64,000 nucleotides of DNA from Corbicula japonica (lineage: Eukaryota > Mollusca > Bivalvia > Venerida > Cyrenidae), in the NCBI GenBank assembly GCA_038501625.1, contig JAZAYU010000005.1, positions 7,688,001 through 7,752,000 of the forward strand, read 5' to 3'. Below, one piece after another: positions 55,501 to 64,000 of this stretch. The translations under genes and the position numbers were made by a program. The stretch's first letter is position 1. Each line of letters starts with the position of its first letter. The notes beneath the pieces were generated by a model that saw nothing but the letters and a program-made list of their open reading frames with translations, made no database searches and had not been told where the DNA came from.

Positions 55501-57390
55501 AAAGATAACCATGAATGTCTGTGATAAACCAACAGCACCAGTAAGGTTAAACCCCTCATAATGACTATCTTGAAATATTCAATATATACTAACAGCCGAA
55601 GTACAGTAAAACTTCTCATATACACCACCCTGAATGTTCAATATATACTAGCAACTTGAGTACAGTTAAACCTCTCAAAGATTTTCATGATTGTTCAATA
55701 TATACCAACTGCATGAGTAAAACCCCTTATAAAGACCAGCCAGAATGTTCAATATATATTCCAACAATAAAACCCTTCATAAGATTACCTGATTGTTCAA
55801 TATAAACTTAAAACATGAATACAGTAATAAAACCTCTCATACAGACTACTCTGAATGTTCAATATATACCAACTGCATGAGTACAGAAAAACCCCTCACA
55901 AGGATTACCCTCAATGTTCAATATATACCAACTGCATGAGTACAGTAAAACCCCTCACAAGGACTACCCTCAATGTTCAATATATGCCAACTGCATGAGT
56001 ACAGTAAAACCCCTCACAAGCACTACCCTGCATGTTCAGTATATATCAATGGCATGAGTACATTAAAACCAATCACATGGACTAACCTGAATGTTCAATA
56101 TATACCAAATGCATGAGTACAGAAAAACCTTTCATAAAGACTACTCTAAATGTTTAATATATATACCAATGGCATGAATACAGTCAAAAACCCCTCACAA
56201 AGACTACCCTGCATGTTCAAAATATACCAACTGCATGAGTACAGTGAAATCTGTCAGAAAGACTACCCTGAATGTTCAATATATACCAATAGCATGAGTA
56301 CAAAAAATCCTCATAAAAACTACCCTGAATATTCAATTTCAACAAACTGTATGAGTACAGTAAAACCTCTAATGTATTACATTAAAGAGTAAAGCAAAAC
56401 CTCTCCCAAAGACTAACCTGAGTATTAAATATAAGCCAACAGCAGGAGTACAGTAAAACCAATTATAAACAACACCTTTTAATGTTCAATATTACCAACA
56501 GCATGTGTACAATAAAACACCTCATAAACACCCTGAATGTTCAATAAAAACCATCTGCATGAGTACAGTAAAACCTCTGAATGTCTTCCTCTAATGTTCC
56601 TTATGACTACCCTAAATGTACAATATATACCAACTGCATGAGTACTGTAAAACCTCTTATAAAGACTACCCTGAATTTTCTATATATGTCAACTGCATGA
56701 GTACAGTAAAACCTCTCGTAAATGACCCTCAAAGTTCATAAAGACTACACTGAATTTTTCTATATATACCAACTGCATGTGTACTTTTTTACCTCTCAAA
56801 GACTAACTTGAAAGATCATTAAATATACAAACCAACTGTCTTACAAGAGTAAAAACCTGTAATAAAAACTTCCCTAAATGTTTGATATATACAAACTGCA
56901 TGAGTACAGTAAATCTCTCAAAAAGACTACCCTGAATAACATATCTATAACTGCATGAGTACAGTAAAATCTGTATTAAAGACTACCCACAATGTTCAAT
57001 AGATACCGACTGCATGAGTATATGAAACTTTTAGAAAAGACTACCCTGAATTTTCAATATATACCAACTGCACAAGTACAGACTACCCTTAATGTTTAAT
57101 ATATGCCAACTGCATGAGTACAGTAAAACCTCTCATAAAATGTCAGTCCATTTTCATAAAGACTACCCTGAATTTTCAATATATACCAACTGCATGAGTA
57201 CAGTTAAATTTCTAATATAGACTACCCTGAATATTCAGTATATACCAACTGCACGAGTACAGTAAGACCTCTCATAAAGACTTTATGTTCAATATATACC
57301 AACTGCCTTAGTACAGTAAAACCTGTTATAAAGACTACCCTGCATGTTCAATATATACCAACTGCATGAGTGCAGTAAACCTTTTCATAA
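49560..57390. repeat. 59-bp satellite, about 7 kb, interrupted once
   Basis: The unit actgcatgagtacagtaaaa, then tctttcataaagactaccct, then gaatgttctatatatacca has a 59-base period. 50,626-51,350 is very homogeneous. 51,360-51,690 shows a two-unit higher-order pattern. 52,060-54,680 is a cataagtacagtaaaacctc subfamily with 57-63-bp units and gatgaactgttc insertions. 54,680-57,390 and the left tip are degenerate. Homogeneous centre and decayed edges fit unequal exchange. Confidence 0.95.
49727..50622. mobile_element. 896-bp Tigger/pogo-like element inside the satellite
   Basis: Tips CAGTAAAACTTCGAAAACTC and GAGTTTTCGAAGTTTTACTG, with repeated aaaactcga words inside. TA lies on both sides (49,725-49,726, 50,623-50,624). 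Removal restores one satellite unit exactly (ttctataTAtaccaactg). There is no transposase frame. Confidence 0.85.
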
Positions 57391-57984
57391 CAAGAGCTGT
57401 CAGAGGAGACAGTGCGCTCGACTATTCCAATCATTTGAAAGAAATCCAATTTGAAGATTAAAACAATAACAACTATGGCCACACATGCATGTGCAATCAG
57501 GAAAAATATTAACAAGTGAATGGTAAGGGAGAAATTCATTTCAAATAACAGAAATAATTCCTTAATGTACCATAAATATTAAACTGAATAGGGGAATAAC
57601 TATGAAATATTTCTGGATTTGTTAGAAAACTTGTTAGTGATTGTTTATTAGAGACATTTACTTTTAGTTCAATATCAATCACTTCAGTAATGTTACAGAA
57701 AAAGAACTGAAATGAAAATATAATGTTAGTTTGAAGTTGATACCTTAAGTATTTGCAAGGTTATCGATGAAGTGCAAATATAAGTGAAAAAGGAACAGTG
57801 GAAAAAGGGGCATAACTTGTAATTATATTACAGTTATGGGTCTTGTTGGTAATGATGTAGATTTTGATGGTGAAAAAATATTCAAAGTTTCAATGAAATA
57901 TCGAATAGTCAAGGTAAAAACTAAATGCAATGGGGGCATAACTTACAGAAATATTCCCAATAGAGTTATGGATCTTGTTGATAA

Positions 57985-58220
57985 GGCCAGAGAAAAAAAT
58001 ATTTTAGATTCTCATCCCTGCCCGCCCCTGTCCAAAACCACCCGCCCCAAAAAAAATTATTGGTAAAAAAATCGAAACATATTCTGTTCCGTACAGAACT
58101 TATTTTAGACCATCCCGAAATACCTTCTTCGTTATTAAAAAATAAAAATTAAAAAGTGCCCACCCATCCCTTTTTTTCCCAAAATCCAGATGAGAAATCA
58201 ATAATTTATTTTCTCTGGCC
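57985..58220. mobile_element. PIF/Harbinger-like MITE nested in the Helentron-like element
   Basis: Tips GGCCAGAGAAAAAAATA and TATTTTCTCTGGCC-like, inner agattctcatcc / ggatgagaaatc. A 3-bp TAA duplication lies at 57,982-57,984 and 58,221-58,223. Same family as 8,781-9,100. Excision restores the host unit cttgttgaTAAtgatttaga. Confidence 0.75.
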
Positions 58221-58754
58221 TAATGATTTAGAAACTGATGGCAAACATATATTCCAAGCTTCGAAGTAATATCTCCTGTTGTTTCAAAATTATGGGACAA
58301 TTGCATAAGTGAAAAAGGGGCATAACTTGAAAAATATTGGTAGCAGAGATATGGGTGTTGTTGATAATGACCTAGATTTTGATGATGAATATATTTTCCA
58401 GGTTTCAAGGTGATAGCTCAAGTAGTTAAGGGCCAAGTGTATATTTAGCTTAACGCAAAATTTATGTGAAAAAGGGGCATAATTTGAAAAATATTGGAGG
58501 CAGGGTTATGGGTCTTGTTGGTTATGCCGTAAATTTTGATGGTGAAAATATATTTCAAGTTTCAAGGCAATATCTCAAGTAGTTTTAAAGTTATGGGCAA
58601 AATGCATATTTTGCTTAATACAAAATATAAGAAAAAAGGGGCATAACTTGAAATATATTGACAGCAGAGTTATGCGTCTTGTTGGTTATGATGTAGAATT
58701 TGATGGTGAATACATATTCCAAGTTTCAAGTTGATATCTCAAGTAGTTTATAAG

Positions 58755-59908
58755 CATACCTGCCATATCCCCTGGCGGGCAGAAAAATTCCCCCGGAATT
58801 TAGAGCCATTCCCAGGTCCCCTGGCGGGAGACGAAAATTTCCCCGGAATTTAAAAAGGTTAAAAAAAACAATATAAAAATTCATTTTTGTCGCTTGAATC
58901 GTCCGACATTTGTCTAAACGCCAAATACACTATTACATATCTCGGACAATCCTAACGCCTAACGGTTGTGTCAAAACGTTCCGAATTCATCTAATTAGTG
59001 TCAAAGAGAAGATTATCATTTATTTAGTGAGCATTGACACTTAACTGGATTGTTTATTGGATAATTGATTGTTTGTCTAGGTAATTGTCATTGAAATCAC
59101 AAGTATACCGTCTGTTTTATCTACAATTAGCGGACTCGTTTAAGGATTGAAGGTATTTTATGATGTCCAAAATATGTGTGTATCCGGATAATGGGACACT
59201 TTCGGATCAACATTATTCGTCTTTTGACCAACAATTAACATTTTGGCACGTTTGCAAATATTTTTTTGTATACAATGAAGGAAGAAATAACCTGTTAAGC
59301 TGGTTCTTGCAACCTTGGAATTAAAAAAAAAAATAGCCAAGCTGCAACATTTGATATATTCAGGGACGGATCCAGACAGGGTTCAGTAGTGTTGCTCAAA
59401 CACAATTTTTGGGCAGCAGTTTTTAATTTTCACGGGGATTTCGAACAGAAAATAGAAATTATCATGTAAATACGCAAAGACTGACCCAAACAATCCCCCT
59501 TATCATAGTTAGAAAGATACAAACTGACTCCCAGTCTAGTTTGACTGCAGAGACCATGTTGAGCGTTCGAACATATGCAGCAAGTTAATAATATCCAAGT
59601 CCATGTTAGTGAACTCAAAGAATTGTTGTAACTGATTTAAGTCTGTGCTGTGCACATCAGAATTTGTCTTACTGTTCATGTAGAGTATGTTTTATATAGT
59701 TTTATTATGTGCGGACACTCTGTTTTAAAAATACATAAATATTGTTCAAATACATGAGGATACATATATTTAATATTGCATCTTAATTTAGTTTCTAGTA
59801 AATGCCGCCTAATTTGCCGAGTTAAAAAATCCCCTGGAATGATATCAGAATCCCCTGGAATTTTGAACCAAATCCCCTGGAATGCTTTCCAGAAATATGG
59901 CAGGTATG
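58755..59908. mobile_element. 1,154-bp element with CATACCTGCCATAT termini
   Basis: A perfect 14-bp inverted repeat CATACCTGCCATAT at both ends, with a 6-bp target duplication TATAAG (58,749-58,754, 59,909-59,914). Subterminal cccctggcggg / cccctggaat phrases repeat near both ends. No transposase was found. It interrupts a core repeat of the Helentron-like element. Confidence 0.75.
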
Positions 59909-60189
59909 TATAAGTTATGGACCAAAGTGCATATTTTCCTTAACGCAAAATTTAAGTGAAAAAGGGGCATAACTTGAAAAATATTCGTAGCAGAGTTATG
60001 GGTGTTGTTGGTAATGAAAAAGAATTCAATGGTGAATATATATTCCAAGTTTCAAGTTGATATCATAAGTAGTTTTCAAGTTATGGACCAAAGTGCATTT
60101 TTTGTTTAACGGATGCCGATGGGGATGCCGATGCCGACACCGGGGCGAGTAGGATAGCTCCCCTATTCTTCGAATAGTCGAGCTAAAAA

Positions 60190-60262
60190 ACTATGTGCTT
60201 TCTGATCTGGATTTACACTATATGACTATACAATAAAGGTGTATCTAAGATGCAAAGGGTTA
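60190..60262. mobile_element. MITE-A right-end fragment
   Basis: tttctgatctggatttacac and aaaggtgtatctaagatgca with gggTTAA directly follow the Helentron-like element. A second scrap lies at 60,420-60,515. Confidence 0.55.
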
Positions 60263-60524
60263 ACATGTCATTTAACTAAAAATATTATCAAAACTTTCGA
60301 ATTTCACAGCTAGTCATATTATTTTGCTGGAATACTATTTTAAATGCAATCTGGAAGTGACGAATAGAATGACCTAAATTCAAAACAAAACTACTCAGCA
60401 AATAAATACTTTTAGTTTAGTTAGGTAATTTCTGACCAAGCGGTGACTAGTGTAAATTCTGATCTGAACAGATGCTGATCTGGATCTACACTTGTCCCAC
60501 ATGGGATATAAGCCAGATCAATAT

Positions 60525-60600
60525 TGAAACAGTGGTCTAGGGGTTGGGTGTTGGACTCCAGATCTGGAGACTGCAGGTTTAAATCCTACCAGGGATGCGT
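60525..60600 (+). other. tRNA-derived SINE-like head
   Basis: cagtggtctaggggttgggt resembles an A box. actccagatctggag forms an anticodon-like stem. caggtttaaatcctaccagg resembles a mutated B box and T arm. The tail is not defined. Probably a decayed SINE head, not a tRNA gene. Confidence 0.45.
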
Positions 60601-60665
60601 CCAGAATCCACATTCAGTGCAAGAACTGGTTTGCAACACAGAAATCAGTCATCCATCCTGATGAA

Positions 60666-60897
60666 ACCTTTCCTCCATACATAAACCTTTATTGCATGGG
60701 CGAACAGTGTAGATCCAGATCAGCTGGCACATCTGAAGTTTGATCAGGATCTGCACTGTTGGCTTTTTGATTTGTTAGGTATTTTCTGAACAAAATGCGA
60801 CCAGTGCTGATCCTTATCAGACGGCACGGATGTGCCGGCAGGTCTGGATCTACACTGGTTGCTCTCGGGTAAAAAGGTGTATATACGGAGCAAAGGG
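60666..60897. mobile_element. MITE-A copy
   Basis: Left terminus acctttcctccatac, right terminus atatacggagcaaaggg before TTAA at 60,898-60,901. Both palindromes present. Confidence 0.85.
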
Positions 60898-61264
60898 TTA
60901 ATAGAAGTTGGACAAACTTGTTTCACAACAGATGTAAAACTAGAATGAGTCTTCGGACACTGATGCCCACACTGCTGCAACAACATTTGTTATATCAAAG
61001 GGCCATAACTCTAGTAAAAATGGCCACTGGAAAAATCCTTTCTTTATGATCATCTACACATCCTGCTTGATCAGGTGTAGAGGTTTGAAAGAAATCCATC
61101 TGATAGTTTAGGAGTTGATGCCACAAGATTTGGAGGACATAGGTATGAACAGATGGACGAGTGCAACTCTTTATGGCTTCTACTTCATGGGAGCATAAAA
61201 AATAAGTTTAAACTAAACTAAGCCAGATCAATGGAGTAATGAGATAAATATAAACATTACTTAC

Positions 61265-61366
61265 CATTGCTTGAAATGCTTCTGTTCCATGACGACACCC
61301 CGTCCCTGGAAACCTGTTGGTTCTACACATCACAGTTCATCAACCAGATGGCGCTTTGACAGATTA
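61265..61366 (-). ncRNA. candidate exon of a minus-strand spliced RNA
   Basis: Acceptor ttttattacag at 61,367 and strong donor CAATG|gtaagtaatg bracket 102 nt. All three frames have stops, so a UTR or non-coding exon is implied. It shares tggaacagaagc with the upstream candidate exon at 62,089-62,294. Confidence 0.35.
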
Positions 61367-61619
61367 CTGTAATAAAACAGGAAAACTTGACTCTGTTGAA
61401 TAAAATACATGTACAGTTTAACTTTAATGAATTGAAATGACTAAAGTCAGGTAATACATGTCTGACATGACATGAAAGCCAGTCCTGTAAATTTTCTATA
61501 AATTACATTTAAATTAGGACGCAATGACTCGGTGTGCATTTTAAATAAGATGTGATGACTCAAAAATGCATCAAGTTAGAAGATTTACTAAGTCCTTTCT
61601 TAAGTACATGTACTTGATA

Positions 61620-61830
61620 TATACCCATTTTTATGCATGTGCGACCAGTTTAAATCCAGATCATCCGTGCCATCTGATTAGGATCTGCACTGGTCGCACT
61701 TTGGTCAGAAATAACCTAATGAATCAAAAAGCCAACAGTTTAGATCCTGATCAGATGGCATGGATGTGCCAGCTGATCTGGATCTAAACTGTTTGCCCTA
61801 GCAATAAAGGTGTATCTATAAAGGAAAGGG
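61620..61830. mobile_element. MITE-A copy
   Basis: Left terminus lost. It starts atacccatttttatgcatgt. Right terminus ctataaaggaaaggg before TTAA at 61,831-61,834. Confidence 0.8.
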
Positions 61831-62088
61831 TTAAAATACATCGCAACTTGTCGGAGATTGATTTTCACTTTGATTTAATCCAATAATCAGACCATTGCCA
61901 TCATCATCTGACAATTAAAAATTCACCAAGAATAATCCATTGGATGAAATCAAACCCTTTAAGTGCAATATGAGATTAGGATTGACCCAGATAAGACCGT
62001 AAGGAATGAAGAAGTTCCCATGGAAAGAAAACCAAGTCTATTAGAGTAATTCAATGGGTACAGGGGATAACTTGTTATTACTGCTTAC

Positions 62089-62294
62089 CTTTACGGTGTC
62101 TAGTGATCAGCTACCAGGTTCATTCCCTCCATACTGACATGTCCATATACCATGGTCCTCTTAAAGCTTCTGTTCCATGTATGGCATCTTAATAATTCTT
62201 ATGAAGATCTGACATGTCTATCAACCATGGTTGACTTTCACTGAGTTAATCGTATCCTCTGCACATACAGTTCTCTAATCTGGTTGACATGTTT
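62089..62294 (-). ncRNA. candidate exon of a minus-strand spliced RNA
   Basis: Acceptor gttttgtttacag at 62,295 and donor GTAAAG|gtaagcag bracket 206 nt with no long frame. With the 61.3-kb exon it suggests a transcript initiated from the CpG-richer region to the right. Confidence 0.35.
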
Positions 62295-62429
62295 CTGTAA
62301 ACAAAACAAGATGACTGAATAAAGGAGTGGGTGCTTAACACAGGTGGCTGTATTTGAATGAATTAAATGTCTATTATTATGTACAATTTACAATTTTAAG
62401 CAGTATTATTTTTGTTTGCCTTCTTAAAA

Positions 62430-64000
62430 TACCATCCTTCAGATAACAAGGCAGCTGGTTTTTAATACTGGCGCGCATGCGCCAGTATTTTACTAACGAT
62501 GCTGTAAACTCTGCGACGCGCAGTCCTGAACTTCGGGTGTATCATTGCGACCACGAGAGCGTATCAAGTAAGTGGTCACCGCGAGAGCAGGCCGAAATGT
62601 TCTGCACAAGTGTGAAGCACAATGCAGCACACCATTCCACGAATTCTGAGCGATTGATAGTAAGTTTCCGTGTAATTTTGGAGCATCCATGCCAAAAATT
62701 CCATCGGACAATGTAGAGTGAAATCATGACCAGCTACGGCAGTGAACAAGCAACTGGATATGAATGAGTAGTTTAGTTACGCCTGAAAGATTTCGTAGTT
62801 GTGTGGCATAAAAAGTAGTGCATTTTAAGAAAATACAAATATTTCGAGAAGGAATGCGAACTTTGAAAGATAATTCTACAAATAAAAACAAGAAAACAAT
62901 TTAATGTTGTGATTCGCAAGGAAAGGATATTAAAAGAACGATTAAAAACAAATCAGTCACGTGACAAGCGGGAGATAGCGTGGGTTGCCATTTTGGTTAG
63001 GTTGGAGCAGTTGTGGATCGAGATTTTGCTCGGCTAACAAGGACCGGGCCGGGTCCCAGTGTTCTCCCCAGACAACCGTTAACAAGCTTTGATCTATTTC
63101 CAACAAGTGTTAAATTCGCCGACATCCGTTTATTCAAAATCGACATGTCATAATTTTCTGTTTCTTGCATTGTAAACACAGGTCGCTTTTCAATATACAC
63201 CTCATTCAAGGTTAAGCAATGGGCGATTTGACCAATCACAATCGATTTCTTTACTATCAGCTGGATAACTCCGCCTCTCCACGTGGTGAATTCGCAAGTC
63301 TGTCGGTGTCGTTTGATCGTATTTTGGCTCTGTTGACACTTGATATTCTCAATTAATAGCGGAACCCGGTGTGTTTAACATATTGTTCAATGATTTAAAT
63401 AAGATGCGATCATGAGTAATTATTTGGTTATTCTTAGTTCTGTGATTAGAAGACAAACACTTCGAAAATTGTACTGTATACATGTATGAACATAATTGTG
63501 CGATAATGGAATTGTTTTAAACAAATCTATTGGCAAGTTGCATTTAGAACTTAAATTTCAAAAGAAATACATTCTGTGGCATTTTACTGCGCTATCATCG
63601 TAACGATCAGTTCATTTTCGTCGGACACATTTTCAAGTATGCATGCGCGAAAGAACGACGACTCGTCAATTCTATCTTATTTCAAGAGAAACCGGCCTTG
63701 TGAGGCTGATGCCAACTCCATCGGGCATTCTGAACTTCAAAATTCTAGAAATGAGATCGAGATCATTTCCGGATAGCCCTTCAAGAGCGACTCTTACGAC
63801 GCCAAGTACCCCTTCACGTCGTGAAATTACTCCGACGCCGGACGCGGTACCCCAACATGCCGAGACACTGAATCAACGCCGGCTACCTCGAACAGCCAGT
63901 TCGATCCAGTCAGGTGTCGATCCTAAGTGGAAGAAAGTCTACTTCTGGTTTCAAGAAGTTGGCAATGTTTTTTATATATATTTACTTAGCCTTGTGACTT
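62430..64000. other. CpG-richer segment, possible promoter or first exon
   Basis: Several stretches (62,465-62,700, 62,960-63,070, 63,240-63,400, 63,620-63,960) are richer in CG dinucleotides than the rest. An 18-base palindrome-like tactggcgcgcatgcgccag lies at 62,467. A plus-strand frame from ATG at 63,750 is open to the window edge with a Ser/Thr/Pro/Arg-rich peptide (PSRATLTTPSTPSRREITPT). An overlapping upstream frame reads SSILSYFKRNRPCEAD, which recalls the N-termini of hAT/TTF-type proteins. The gene, if any, is cut by the window edge. Confidence 0.3.

Larger units (their letters stand above)
57391..60189. mobile_element. Helentron/pearl-like non-autonomous element with nested insertions
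   Basis: Starts caagagctgtcagagg. Subterminal inverted repeats GCTCGACTATTC (57,416-57,427) and GAATAGTCGAGC (60,172-60,183) match exactly. A small hairpin ctattc-ttc-gaatag precedes gagctaa at the right end. The core holds tandem units of about 160 bp (gtgaaaaaggggcataactt, agagttatgggtcttgttgg, ccaagtttcaaggtgatatc) at about 57.79, 58.30, 58.46, 58.62 and 59.95 kb. Subterminal repeats, tandem core and 3' hairpin match Helentron-associated elements and bivalve pearl elements. Confidence 0.65.

Overview
This window is AT-rich, repeat-dominated nuclear DNA from an animal, most likely a bivalve or other mollusc. The evidence is intron-containing genes, a DIRS-type tyrosine-recombinase retrotransposon, many small inverted-repeat transposons, long minisatellites, and a Helentron/pearl-like element of a kind known from bivalves. 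The species assignment is inference. There are no operons, prokaryotic genes or CRISPR loci.

Layout. 1-6.8 kb is a mosaic of short elements: a TTAA-flanked palindromic family (here MITE-A), a CCAAT-containing foldback family (MITE-B), a 796-bp element with a 6-bp target duplication, and a possible orphan coding exon at about 1.4-1.65 kb. 6.85-12.38 kb holds the one well-supported host gene, a minus-strand F-box/LRR protein with a 9-codon first exon, a 3.6-kb intron and a large last exon. Its stop codon lies inside the TTAA target site of a MITE-A copy. 12.4-25 kb has few genes, with foldbacks, exon-like fragments, two minisatellites, a Tigger-like insertion and a tRNA-cored foldback. 25.1-30.2 kb is a nearly full-length DIRS element on the minus strand (gag-like, RT-RNase H and tyrosine recombinase frames), with 45-bp inverted ends and a perfect 80-bp hairpin beside it. 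30-49 kb carries several tandem arrays, including two arrays of one CTAGTCAG-type repeat in opposite orientations, a second tRNA-cored foldback, three adjacent foldbacks and more MITE-A copies. 49.56-57.39 kb is a 59-bp satellite interrupted by a Tigger-like element. 57.39-60.19 kb is a Helentron/pearl-like element containing two later insertions. 60-64 kb has MITE-A copies, a SINE-like tRNA head, minus-strand spliced-exon candidates and a CpG-richer segment that may be promoter-proximal.

The host gene probably acts in SCF ubiquitin ligation. The DIRS frames form one retrotransposition module. Everything else is best read as layers of transposons, whose nesting gives a relative order of insertion. 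All alignments were made by eye and no search was run.
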